From contig NZ_RPDI01000030.1 of NCBI RefSeq assembly GCF_003917135.1, positions 1 to 36,292 on the forward strand: a stretch of DNA of 36,292 nucleotides. The letters run 5' to 3'. The notes below the pieces were generated by a model, which saw only the letters and a program-made list of their open reading frames with translations, did no database searches and had not been told where the DNA came from. The stretch's first letter is position 1. Every line of letters begins with the position of its first letter. Positions 18,620 through 26,028 of the stretch are shown here, piece by piece. Source of the DNA: Leucobacter chromiireducens. Lineage in GTDB: Bacteria; Actinomycetota; Actinomycetes; Actinomycetales; Microbacteriaceae. The position numbers and the translations under genes were made by a program.

Positions 18620-19317
18620 TGTGCGCCCCCGGCGGACGGCTGCGCCCACGCGTCGGCGATCGCGCGGCCATCGCTCATCGTGATGACGCGCGCGCACCGG
18701 GCCGCCACCTCCGGATCGTGCGTCACCACAACCAGTGTGCGGCCCTGCCCGACCGTCGAGCCGAGGAGCGCGTCCATCACCTCGCGCGAGGTGGTCGAAT
18801 CGAGTGCGCCGGTCGGCTCGTCCGCGAAGGTGAGCCGCGCCCCGGTGATCTGGGATCGCGCGATCGCGACGCGCTGCGCCTGGCCGCCCGAGAGCTGGCC
18901 GATCCTGCGCTCCTCCATGCCGGCGAGCCCGAGCGCCGCGAGCCACTGCGCCGCCGGCTGCAGCGCGTCCCGTTTCGATACCCCGGTGAGCATCAGCGCG
19001 AGCGCGACGTTCTCCACCGCGGTGAGCTCCGGGATGAGCAGGCCCTGCTGAAACACGAAGCCGAACTGCTCGCGGCGCAGCCGACTGCGCTCAGCGTCGG
19101 AAAGCTGCGAGATCGTCGCGCCACCGTACTGCACCACGCCTGCCTGCGGCACCGTGATGCCGGCGAGCGCGTGGAGCAGCGTGGTCTTCCCCGATCCGGA
19201 CGCGCCCATGATCGCCGTGGACGTGCCGGCGTAGATATCGAGCGAGACGCCGTCGAGCGCGCGGGTGGGGCCATAGTGCTGGGTGAGGGCTGAGGCGCGA
19301 AGCAAGATTTCGGTCAT
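18616..19317 (-). CDS. ABC transporter ATP-binding protein (MacB/LolD type)
   Basis: 233-residue nucleotide-binding subunit for the FtsX-like permease encoded next. It shows Walker A GASGSGKTT (~residues 38-46), a Q-loop in FGFVFQQGLLIPELTAVENV, signature LSGGQAQRVAIAR, Walker B LTFADEPTGALD and the H-loop VVVTHDPEVA, all typical of MacB/LolD exporters. The ATG at 19317 begins MTEILLRASALTQHYG. No Shine-Dalgarno precedes it, but AACACT lies 6 nt upstream on the minus strand (19324-19329), consistent with a leaderless message. It is divergent from tyrS, with start codons about 100 nt apart. Confidence 0.93.
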   Translation of the reverse strand: MTEILLRASALTQHYGPTRALDGVSLDIYAGTSTAIMGASGSGKTTLLHALAGITVPQAGVVQYGGATISQLSDAERSRLRREQFGFVFQQGLLIPELTAVENVALALMLTGVSKRDALQPAAQWLAALGLAGMEERRIGQLSGGQAQRVAIARSQITGARLTFADEPTGALDSTTSREVMDALLGSTVGQGRTLVVVTHDPEVAARCARVITMSDGRAIADAWAQPSAGGAQ

Positions 19318-19406
19318 GCGTCCAGTGTTCTCCGCGGCGGCGCGCGCGGCATCGACCCTCGGTGCCAGCCCGCGGCACCGAGGTCCCGGCGGGCGTGAGA
19401 CCGCGG

Positions 19407-19412
19407 TACGAT
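19407..19412 (+). promoter_or_regulatory. -10 box of leaderless tyrS
   Basis: TACGAT ends 7 nt before the GTG at 19420 and overlaps the upstream ATG at 19411, arguing against that ATG as the start. Confidence 0.5.
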
Positions 19413-19419
19413 GGTGGGC

Positions 19420-20736
19420 GTGTCTGAAATGAACGATCGCACCGAGATCCTGGCAGTCCAGCGCAACGACGACAGCTTCGCCACCCTGTGGGACGAGCTG
19501 GAGTGGCGCGGGCTGATCCACGTTTCGACGGACGCTGCGGCGCTGTCTGAACTGATCGAGGGCGAGCCGTTCGCGTATTACTGCGGCTTCGATCCCACCG
19601 CGGCGAGCTTGCACCTCGGGCACCTCGTCCAGCTGCTGCTCATGCGCCGCCTGCAGCTGAAGGGCCACCTGCCGCTCGGGCTCGTGGGCGGGTCGACGGG
19701 CCTGATCGGGGATCCGCGCCCCACCTCGGAGCGCACGCTGAACTCGCCGGAGACGGTGGCGGCGTGGGTGAACTCGCTCCGCGAGCAGATTTCGCGATAC
19801 CTGAGCTTCGAAGGCGACAACGCCGCGCGCTTCGTGAACAACCTCGACTGGACGGCGCCGCTCTCCGCGATCGACTTCCTGCGCGAGATCGGAAAGCACT
19901 TCCGCGTCGGCACGATGATCAAGAAGGACATCGTCGCGAAGCGCCTGAACTCGGACGAGGGCATCAGCTACACCGAGTTCAGCTACCAGATCCTGCAGGG
20001 CCTCGACTTCCTGGAGCTGTACCGGCAGTACGACTGCAAGCTGCAGTCCGGTGGCAGCGACCAGTGGGGCAACCTGACGAGCGGCACCGAGCTGATCCGC
20101 AAGGCCGAGGGTGGCACCGCGCACGCGATCGGCACCCCGCTCATCACGAACTCGGACGGCACGAAGTTCGGCAAGAGCGAGGGCAACGCCATCTGGCTGA
20201 ACCCGGAGATGTGCTCGCCGTACACGTTCTACCAGTTCTGGCTCAACCAGGCCGACGCCGACGTGGTGGATCGCCTCAAGGTGTTCACCTTCCTCTCGCG
20301 CGCCGAGATCGAGGACTACGCGCGCCAGGTCGCCGAGGAGCCCTTCAAGCGCGCCGCGCAGAAGCGCCTCGCGCTCGAGATAACGACGCTCGTGCACGGG
20401 AGCGCGGCGACGCAGGGCGCGATCGACGCCTCGGAAGCGCTGTTCGGCCGCGGCGATCTCACCGCGCTCGACGCGGTGACGCTCGGCGGCGCGATCGAGG
20501 CGCTGCCGCAGGCCACCGCCGCTGCGGGCACTCCGATCGCGCAGCTGCTCGTTGACACCGAGCTCGTGAAGAGCCTCGGTGAGGCGCGCCGGGCCATTGC
20601 GCAGGGCGGCGTCTACGTCAACAACATCGCGGTCGAGGCGGAGGACGCGGCGCTCGCAGCGAGTGACCTGCTCCACGACCGGTTCGCCGTGCTGCGCCGC
20701 GGCAAGAAGACCCTCGCTGGCGTGACCGCCGCGTAG
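19420..20736 (+). CDS. tyrS: Tyrosyl-tRNA synthetase
   Basis: 438 residues, class I aminoacyl-tRNA synthetase that charges tRNA-Tyr. It has the HIGH-type motif in DPTAASLHLGHLVQ, tyrosine-pocket residues in FSYQILQGLDFLELY and GGSDQWGN, the KMSKS-type loop TKFGKSEGNAIWL and a C-terminal S4 RNA-binding domain (LVKSLGEARRAIAQGGVYVNN). The GTG at 19420 is preferred to the ATG at 19411 because the latter falls in the TACGAT -10 box, and the GTG then lies 7 nt after it. A strong hairpin follows the gene. Confidence 0.97.
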   Translation: MSEMNDRTEILAVQRNDDSFATLWDELEWRGLIHVSTDAAALSELIEGEPFAYYCGFDPTAASLHLGHLVQLLLMRRLQLKGHLPLGLVGGSTGLIGDPRPTSERTLNSPETVAAWVNSLREQISRYLSFEGDNAARFVNNLDWTAPLSAIDFLREIGKHFRVGTMIKKDIVAKRLNSDEGISYTEFSYQILQGLDFLELYRQYDCKLQSGGSDQWGNLTSGTELIRKAEGGTAHAIGTPLITNSDGTKFGKSEGNAIWLNPEMCSPYTFYQFWLNQADADVVDRLKVFTFLSRAEIEDYARQVAEEPFKRAAQKRLALEITTLVHGSAATQGAIDASEALFGRGDLTALDAVTLGGAIEALPQATAAAGTPIAQLLVDTELVKSLGEARRAIAQGGVYVNNIAVEAEDAALAASDLLHDRFAVLRRGKKTLAGVTAA

Positions 20737-20781
20737 CGCTCGCGCGCCAGCGCCCGCCAGCGCGCAGCGTGTCGCGTTCCC

Positions 20782-20819
20782 CGAAGCGCCGGCCCACCAC
20801 ACGGTGAGCCGGCGCTTCG
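20782..20819 (+). terminator. tyrS terminator
   Basis: Perfect 12-bp stem (20782-20793 with 20808-20819) and a 14-nt loop, 46 nt after the tyrS stop. Confidence 0.75.
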
Positions 20820-20892
20820 TCGCTTTCCCTGCGCGCAGACTCCCCGGTGGGGGCAAAGATTGTGGCGACTCGCCAGGATCCTGATCTGCGGG

Positions 20893-20920
20893 TTGCGACG
20901 CGCTCGCCTGCTGCTAGCGT
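20893..20920 (+). promoter_or_regulatory. Promoter of the M19 dipeptidase gene
   Basis: TTGCGA (20893-20898), a 16-nt spacer and TAGCGT (20915-20920) end 6 nt before the ATG at 20927, so the transcript is probably leaderless. Confidence 0.6.
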
Positions 20921-20926
20921 CGGCTC

Positions 20927-22120
20927 ATGACCACACGACATCGACGTCGCTGGCTGCGCCGCAGCATCATCGGCCTCTCCGCGCTCCTCGTTCTCGCCGC
21001 GATCGGCTTCTTTGTGTTCGCCCCGGGCATCGTGGAGCGGAGCATGAACGAGCTGACGGGTGATCCGATCCCCGAGGTGTCTGCCGAGGCGCGCGAGGTG
21101 CACGCTGAACTCGCGATCGCCGACATGCACTCGGACACGCTGATGTGGGATCGCTCGCTCAACGATCGGGCGGATCGCGGCCACGTCGACCTGCCGCGCC
21201 TGCAGGACGGGAACGTTGCGCTGCAGGTGTTCTCCTCGGTCTCGAAGTCGCCGAAGGGGCAGAACTACGACTCGAACACCGACGAGACCGACAACATCAC
21301 CCTGCTGAGCTTCGCCCAGCTGCAGCCGCCGAAGACGTGGTTCTCGCTGCTGGAGCGCTCGCGCTTCCACGCCGCGAAGCTGCGCACGGACGCCGCCGCG
21401 TCGGATGGCGCGCTGCGCACCATCGAGACGCAGGCCGACCTCGCGGAGCTGCTCGCCGACCGGGCCGATGGCGATCCCGTGGTGGGCGCCATGTTCTCGG
21501 CCGAGGGCCTGCAGAATCTCGAGGGTGACCTGGGCAACCTCGATGTACTGTTCGACGACGGGATGCGGATGGCCGGCCTGACCCACTTCTTCGACAACGA
21601 TCTCGCGGGGTCGATGCACGGCGTCGAGCAGGGCGGGCTGACCCCGCTCGGCCGCGAGACGATCGCGCGCATGGAGCAGCTCGGGATCGCGGTGGACCTC
21701 GCACACGCGAGCCACCAGACGGTCGGCGAGATCCTCGAGCTCGCCACGAAGCCCGTGGTGTCGAGCCACGGCGGCGTGCAGGCCACGTGCGATGTGAACC
21801 GCAACCTCACCGACGATGAGATCCGCGGGATCGCGGCGACCGGCGGCGTTGTGGGGATCGGCTACTGGGATGCCGCCGTGTGCGAGCTCACGCCGGAGGC
21901 GGTGGTGGACGCGATCGAGCACGTCATCGAGGTGGGCGGCATCGAGACCGCCGCGCTCGGCAGCGACTACGACGGGTCGACCGAGGTGGCGTGGGACACG
22001 AGCGACCTCGCGGTGATCACGCAGGAGCTGCTCGATCGGGGCCGCACCCCGGAGGAGATCGGCGCGATCATGGGCGGGAACACGCTGCGCGTGCTCGCGG
22101 AGACGCTGCCGGCGGAGTGA
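20927..22120 (+). CDS. Membrane-anchored dipeptidase, family M19
   Basis: 397-residue zinc dipeptidase of the renal-dipeptidase (M19) family, which hydrolyses dipeptides, often with D-residues. An arginine-rich start followed by one hydrophobic segment (SIIGLSALLVLAAIGFFVFAP, ~residues 13-33) predicts an N-terminal anchor with the catalytic domain outside the membrane. The zinc residues are in IADMHSDTLMWD, the bridging glutamate in MFSAEGLQNLEG and histidines in GLTHFFDN, VDLAHASHQT and VVSSHGGVQA, plus GSDYDGSTEV. It is probably leaderless. Possible roles are peptide scavenging or wall-peptide turnover. It is a single gene with its own promoter. Confidence 0.92.
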   Translation: MTTRHRRRWLRRSIIGLSALLVLAAIGFFVFAPGIVERSMNELTGDPIPEVSAEAREVHAELAIADMHSDTLMWDRSLNDRADRGHVDLPRLQDGNVALQVFSSVSKSPKGQNYDSNTDETDNITLLSFAQLQPPKTWFSLLERSRFHAAKLRTDAAASDGALRTIETQADLAELLADRADGDPVVGAMFSAEGLQNLEGDLGNLDVLFDDGMRMAGLTHFFDNDLAGSMHGVEQGGLTPLGRETIARMEQLGIAVDLAHASHQTVGEILELATKPVVSSHGGVQATCDVNRNLTDDEIRGIAATGGVVGIGYWDAAVCELTPEAVVDAIEHVIEVGGIETAALGSDYDGSTEVAWDTSDLAVITQELLDRGRTPEEIGAIMGGNTLRVLAETLPAE

Positions 22121-22196
22121 CGGCCGGGGGAGCCGGTGGGGGCTGGCGCCGGGCTGGCTTCGGGGCCGGGGCCCGGCCCCCGGCCCCGCCCCCAGC

Positions 22197-22257
22197 AAGT
22201 TGCGGCGAGTTTGATCCCTTTCGGCGGCCGCTTACTGGATCAAACTCCCCGCAGTTT
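22197..22257. repeat. Imperfect 21-bp inverted repeat
   Basis: Arms 22197-22217 and 22237-22257 match as inverted copies with three mismatches around a 19-nt loop, 76 nt after the dipeptidase stop. It is probably that gene's terminator. The arm words GCGGCGAGTT and GATCC recur in the hairpin region at 27156-27195. Confidence 0.75.
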
Positions 22258-22296
22258 GGGAGAGCCGAGCGGAACCCCGGTCCAAACCCTCACTAA

Positions 22297-22332
22297 GTGC
22301 GAGTGCGAGTGCGAGCGCGAGTGCGAGTGCGG
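22297..22332 (+). repeat. Hexanucleotide tandem repeat (GTGCGA) x6
   Basis: Six consecutive hexamers, four exact GTGCGA, one GCGCGA and one GTGCGG. They end 5 nt before a TAGGCT -10-like box that precedes the nitrilase-family gene. Confidence 0.9.
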
Positions 22333-22337
22333 ACCGC

Positions 22338-22343
22338 TAGGCT
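22338..22343 (+). promoter_or_regulatory. Putative -10 box of the nitrilase-family gene
   Basis: TAGGCT at 22338-22343 would start a transcript near 22350 with a ~60-nt leader carrying AAGGAG before the ATG at 22411. The -35 position falls inside the hexamer repeat and has no consensus match. Confidence 0.4.
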
Positions 22344-22410
22344 CATGACCGGGCCGCCGGCAGACGCGGCCAGCACCCGAACGTGCGCACCCGGACGAAG
22401 GAGCTCCCCG

Positions 22411-23214
22411 ATGAGGATCGCACTGCTGCAGGCGGAAGCCGTGCCGCTCGACACCGACGCCAACCTCGCGACGCTGCGCGCCGGCGCCGAGACCGCGCGC
22501 GCGAACGGCGCCGAGCTGATCCTCACCCCGGAACTCTTCGTGAGCGGCTACGCGCCACGCGAGCTCGCCGACTGGCTCACGCCCGAGCGGGTCGCCGGTA
22601 TCCCGGCCGCGCTCGCCGAGATCGCGCGTGAGCGCGGGATCGCGGTCGCTGCGAGCTTCCCGCTCGCCCGCGCCGACGGTACGTTCGCGATCGCCGCCGG
22701 CCTCTGGGACGAGAACGGCGCCGAGGTGCTGCGCTACGAGAAGCTGCACCTGTGGGCTGATCAGGAGCCGCTCGCGTTCACCCCCGCGGTGGAGCGGCCG
22801 GGCGTCGCGGAGTGGAACGGGCGACGCGTCGGGTTCCAGATCTGCTACGACATCGAATTCCCTGAGCCAGCTCGGGATCTCGCGGCGCGCGGCGTCGATC
22901 TGCTGCTCGTCCCGACCGCGATCGATCGCCACTCGCGGTACGTCCCCGAGTTGCTCATCCGGGCGCGCGCGGCCGAGAACGCGTTCGTGGTGGCCTACGC
23001 CGACCACCCGGCACTGCCCGGTCAGGGCGAGGATCCCGCGGTCGGGTTCACGGGGCTGAGCACGGTCGCCGGACGCGAGGGAACGGTCATCGCTGCGGCG
23101 GGACGCGAGGCGGAGCTCCTCTTCGCGGACCTCCCCGAGCTGCAGCCGGTGGCCGCGGGACAGGCTGACTACCTCAGCGATCGACGCCCGGCGCTGTACG
23201 CGGACTGGCGCTGA
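22411..23214 (+). CDS. Carbon-nitrogen hydrolase (nitrilase superfamily amidase)
   Basis: 267 residues, alpha-beta-beta-alpha amidase or nitrilase fold. The catalytic triad is visible as E41 (ILTPELFVSGY), K111 (YEKLHLW) and C145 (GFQICYDIEFPE). It may hydrolyse an omega-amide, N-carbamoyl group or nitrile; its size and motifs fit the carbon-nitrogen hydrolases used in omega-amide or polyamine-derived substrate breakdown. The ATG at 22411 has AAGGAG 7 nt upstream. An in-frame ATG at 22345 lies just after the -10 box and is unlikely. The 3' end overlaps the convergent Lrp-type gene by 41 nt. Confidence 0.88.
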   Translation: MRIALLQAEAVPLDTDANLATLRAGAETARANGAELILTPELFVSGYAPRELADWLTPERVAGIPAALAEIARERGIAVAASFPLARADGTFAIAAGLWDENGAEVLRYEKLHLWADQEPLAFTPAVERPGVAEWNGRRVGFQICYDIEFPEPARDLAARGVDLLLVPTAIDRHSRYVPELLIRARAAENAFVVAYADHPALPGQGEDPAVGFTGLSTVAGREGTVIAAAGREAELLFADLPELQPVAAGQADYLSDRRPALYADWR

Positions 23215-24118
23215 GGGTATCGCCCTCGCCGTACTGCTCCTTCACGATCCGGAGGTTCGCCCACGACTCGATTCGGGCGATCTCGGGGAACGAGCGGAGC
23301 CGGTCAACGAGAGCGAGGACATCGTCATTGCTCTCGCCCGACAGCGTTGCGATGAGGTCGTAGCCGCCCACCGACACCGCGAGGAACTCGGGATCGAGCT
23401 CGCGCACCCGGGCGAGCGCCTGCGCCACCGGGGCGCTCGACTGGATCCCCACCCCGAGCGTCGGTGCCTCGGCGCGTTCGCCGCGCACGGGGATCCCGAC
23501 CACTTTCACCGCGCCCCGCTCGGTGAGTCGCGTGAGGCGCAGGCGCGCGCCGCTCGGTGAGATCCCCGCGGCGTCGCCGAGCTCGCGAAACGTCGCCCGG
23601 CCATCGCGCTGCAAGTGCTGGATCAGCGCACGATCCGTCCCGTCGATGCGGATCCCGGCGCCGCCGGTGCGGATCGGTGAGTAGAGGTTGATCTCGATGC
23701 TCTCGTAGTGGTGCAGCCGCAGTTCGCGCACATGGGGGAGGGCGCGCACGCGATCGACGGTGTCGCGCAGGTGCGGATCGGCGCCGACGCGAATCTCCGC
23801 GTCGATCGCGTAGCCGCCGCTGATTTCCGCGACGAACGTGGTCTCTGGCATGGCGACGAGCGCCTCCCGGATCGGGGCGATCGGTCCATCGACCGCCACC
23901 TGGAGGTACGCGAAGCGCTCGTGCCCGAGGAGATCGGGGCTGAGGGAGACCGTGATCCGCAGCAGGCCGCGCGCGATCGCCGAGTGCACGATCTGGGTGA
24001 CCTGCCTGCGCGTCGTGCCGTTCGCCGCGGCGATGCGGGCGAAGCTGGCGCGGCCGTCCCTGCGCAGCTCGCGCAGCACGCGCGCGCGAAGCTCCTCCTG
24101 AGCGGTGTCGAGCTCCAC
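23174..24118 (-). CDS. Tandem Lrp/AsnC-family transcriptional regulator
   Basis: 314 residues carrying two complete Lrp/AsnC units in one chain. They are HTH 1 (DTAQEELRARVLRELRRDGR to about residue 60) and ligand-binding RAM 1 (FAYLQVAVDGPIAPIREAL...), then HTH 2 (IDGTDRALIQHLQRDGRATF) and RAM 2 (LGVGIQSSAPVAQALARV...VGGYDLIATLSGES). The GTG at 24118 is preferred, with GGGAGG 4 nt upstream. The longer ATG at 24181 overlaps a TACAAT -10 box and could hardly be translated. It is divergent from the NCS1 transporter operon and is the likely regulator of it and of itself. The effector is unknown. Confidence 0.88.
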   Translation of the reverse strand: MELDTAQEELRARVLRELRRDGRASFARIAAANGTTRRQVTQIVHSAIARGLLRITVSLSPDLLGHERFAYLQVAVDGPIAPIREALVAMPETTFVAEISGGYAIDAEIRVGADPHLRDTVDRVRALPHVRELRLHHYESIEINLYSPIRTGGAGIRIDGTDRALIQHLQRDGRATFRELGDAAGISPSGARLRLTRLTERGAVKVVGIPVRGERAEAPTLGVGIQSSAPVAQALARVRELDPEFLAVSVGGYDLIATLSGESNDDVLALVDRLRSFPEIARIESWANLRIVKEQYGEGDTLSASPRTAPGVDR

Positions 24119-24147
24119 TGCGCCTCCCAAAACTGCTCCCGATTCAC

Positions 24148-24163
24148 GGTGCAGATGTGCACC
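24148..24163. promoter_or_regulatory. Inverted repeat in the Lrp-gene leader
   Basis: GGTGCA-GATG-TGCACC, a perfect 6-bp inverted repeat about 10-25 nt after the predicted transcription start. It is a possible autoregulatory operator or leader hairpin. Confidence 0.4.
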
Positions 24164-24179
24164 GATCACAGCGTTCCTC

Positions 24180-24185
24180 ATTGTA
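24180..24185 (-). promoter_or_regulatory. -10 box of the Lrp-type regulator gene
   Basis: TACAAT on the minus strand overlaps the distal ATG, placing transcription start near 24173 and supporting the GTG start at 24118. No convincing -35 is seen. Confidence 0.45.
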
Positions 24186-24207
24186 TCTCGTTCACAACTG
24201 GATCATT

Positions 24208-24223
24208 TGCGTACGAATTCGCA
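24208..24223. promoter_or_regulatory. Possible regulator-binding palindrome
   Basis: TGCG-TACGAATT-CGCA lies between the divergent promoters, upstream of both. It is symmetrical, AT-richer than its surroundings and suitably placed for Lrp-type binding. Function is inferred. Confidence 0.35.
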
Positions 24224-24251
24224 GAATCTCGCTTGACATCCTGTTCGGGCG

Positions 24252-24282
24252 TTTGCTTCGGCCGCCGCGCGGTGCCTAGGCT
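24252..24282 (+). promoter_or_regulatory. Promoter of the small protein-NCS1 operon
   Basis: TTGCTT (24253-24258), an 18-nt spacer and TAGGCT (24277-24282) give a leader of about 48 nt before the ATG at 24336. An upstream TTGACA (24233-24238) has no -10 at the proper distance. Confidence 0.45.
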
Positions 24283-24335
24283 GATGACCCATTACACCGC
24301 CGTGATTCGGGGACTTACAAGGAGGTCAGACCCAC

Positions 24336-24518
24336 ATGTCTGCAACATCGCAGCTCGACCACGAGCTGGAGCGCGAGCTGGAGCGACGCCTCGTCGCCAT
24401 CGAGACCGAGGAAACCGCGGATCCCGTGCACGCCGCGCTGAGCGGGAAGAGCCTGGCGCTCTTTCTCGGCGTCGCCGCGGGGATCGTCGCACTCTCGGTG
24501 ATGGGCACCGCGCTGTGA
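24336..24518 (+). CDS. Small single-pass membrane protein coupled to NCS1 permease
   Basis: 60 residues. The first ~40 are charged and predicted helical (LDHELERELERRLVAIETEE), followed by one hydrophobic helix (SLALFLGVAAGIVALSVMGTAL) reaching the C-terminus. AAGGAGG lies 10 nt before the ATG, the strongest Shine-Dalgarno in this part of the window. Its TGA overlaps the permease GTG (GTGA), so the two are translationally coupled. I do not recognise the family. The arrangement recalls small auxiliary subunits encoded beside sodium symporters, so it may be a transporter subunit or assembly factor. This is inference from position and shape only. Confidence 0.8.
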   Translation: MSATSQLDHELERELERRLVAIETEETADPVHAALSGKSLALFLGVAAGIVALSVMGTAL

Positions 24519-26026
24519 GCGGCGCACCAGGCCGCGGGACCGGCCGCGCCGCCGAGCGCGCCTCCCACCCCACCGCCGGACACTCCGCCGACGCTGAGGT
24601 CGCGAAGGAAGCGACGTACGGCTCCCTGCCGCTGCTGAAGCGCGAGCGGAGCTGGAGCGGCGGCGACTTCAGCTGGGTGACCCTCAGCCTCGCGATCGCC
24701 ACCTGGGCGTTCCTCACGGGCGGCTCGACGGTGCTGCTCGTCGGCTTCACCGACGGGATCGCCGCGATGCTGATCGGCAACAGCATTGGCCTCGCGATTA
24801 TGGCGCTCGGCAGCGTCGTCCTGAGCCAGCGGTTGGGGATCGAGCAGTATCGCGCGCTGAAGTCGGTGTTCGGGATCGTCGGTGTCGGCATCGTCGTCTT
24901 CGTCGTGGTGTTGCTCACCGAGATGGGGTGGACATCGCTCCTCGGCGTGATGTTCGGACGCGCATTTAGTGAGATTTCGAACCAGGCGTTCGGCACCGAC
25001 TTCGATCAGTTCGGCCCGCTCGTGACGGTATTCGCGCTCGCCGCGATCTTCATCGGCTGGCTGATCCTGTCGCGCGGCCCTGTGACCATCAGTAAGCTCA
25101 ACCGCTTCGTGGCCCCCGGACTGCTCGTCGTGGTCGCGCTCATGATGATCCTGCTGATGTCGAACTACAGCTGGGGCGAGCTCCTCGCCGCCGAGCCGAT
25201 CGCGCCGTTCCCGGACGAGCAGCTGAACTTCATGATGGCGGTCGAGTTCAACCTCGGTGCCGGGCTCTCCTGGTGGCCGGTGATGGGCACGCTCGCGCGC
25301 CTCACCCGCGGCCCGCGGGCCGCGCTCTGGCCGGCGTACGGCGGCATCTTCATTGGCACGGTGGTCGCCCAGATCGTCGGCATGGCCGCAGGGCTGCTCT
25401 TCGGGCAGGCCGACCCGACCGCGTGGATGGTGCCCCTCGGCGGCCCGGTCCTCGGCGTGCTCACGCTGCTCTTCGTCGGGTTCGCCAACGTGACCAGCAT
25501 GGCCTCGATCGCGTACTCGACCGTGCTCGCCGTGAAGCAGTCGAGCGGCCGCGCGCTGTCGCGCCTGCGCTGGCCCGTGCTTGCCGCGGCGTTCCTCGCG
25601 CTCCCGGCGATCCTGAGCTTCTTCCCCGGCTTCATGTATGAGCAGTTCATGACGTTCGTGGTGATCAGCGGCGCGTTTATCGCGGCGCTCTGCGGGGTCA
25701 TCATCGCCGACTACTTCATTCTGCGGCGGCAGATCGTCCCGCTCCGCGCCCTCTACGCGAGCGGTGCGAGCGACCCGCTGCGGTTCACGGGCGGGGTGAA
25801 CATCGCGGCGCTCCTCGCTGTCGCGCTCTCCTCCGCGTTCTACCTCTGGGTGTACAACCCGATCACGCTCGAGACGCAGGGGGTCTTCCGGTTTGCGACC
25901 GCGACGCTCCCCGCGGTGGCGATCGCGATGCTGAGCTACCTCGTCCTGAACACCCTCCTGTATGTGCGACGCGGCCGCGGCGCGTACGGCGGGTCCGATC
26001 TCTTCGCGGCAGCTGGAAGGAAGTAG
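24515..26026 (+). CDS. NCS1-family (purine-cytosine permease type) transporter
   Basis: 503-residue membrane transporter with about 12 hydrophobic helices, of the nucleobase:cation symporter-1 type. The N-terminal block LPLLKRERSWSGGDFSWVTLSLAIATWAFLTG matches the start of TM1 in the family. Later landmarks are VEFNLGAGLSWWPVMGTLARLTR, FANVTSMASIAYSTVLAVKQ and GVIIADYFILRR. NCS1 members carry purines, pyrimidines, hydantoins, allantoin, thiamine or other N-heterocycles, so the substrate is open. The GTG at 24515 overlaps the small gene's stop and has no Shine-Dalgarno of its own, implying coupled translation. The alcohol dehydrogenase gene starts 2 nt after its stop. Confidence 0.9.
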   Translation: MSGAPGRGTGRAAERASHPTAGHSADAEVAKEATYGSLPLLKRERSWSGGDFSWVTLSLAIATWAFLTGGSTVLLVGFTDGIAAMLIGNSIGLAIMALGSVVLSQRLGIEQYRALKSVFGIVGVGIVVFVVVLLTEMGWTSLLGVMFGRAFSEISNQAFGTDFDQFGPLVTVFALAAIFIGWLILSRGPVTISKLNRFVAPGLLVVVALMMILLMSNYSWGELLAAEPIAPFPDEQLNFMMAVEFNLGAGLSWWPVMGTLARLTRGPRAALWPAYGGIFIGTVVAQIVGMAAGLLFGQADPTAWMVPLGGPVLGVLTLLFVGFANVTSMASIAYSTVLAVKQSSGRALSRLRWPVLAAAFLALPAILSFFPGFMYEQFMTFVVISGAFIAALCGVIIADYFILRRQIVPLRALYASGASDPLRFTGGVNIAALLAVALSSAFYLWVYNPITLETQGVFRFATATLPAVAIAMLSYLVLNTLLYVRRGRGAYGGSDLFAAAGRK

Positions 26027-26028
26027 CA

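Noticed and set aside
19318..20856. Upstream in-frame extension of the ABC ATPase gene through tyrS
   Set aside because: The extra ~500 codons are antisense to tyrS. The ATPase domain begins normally at the ATG at 19317.
24233..24238. TTGACA as a -35 for the NCS1 operon
   Set aside because: The TAGGCT box is 38 nt away and no -10-like hexamer lies at 16-18 nt.
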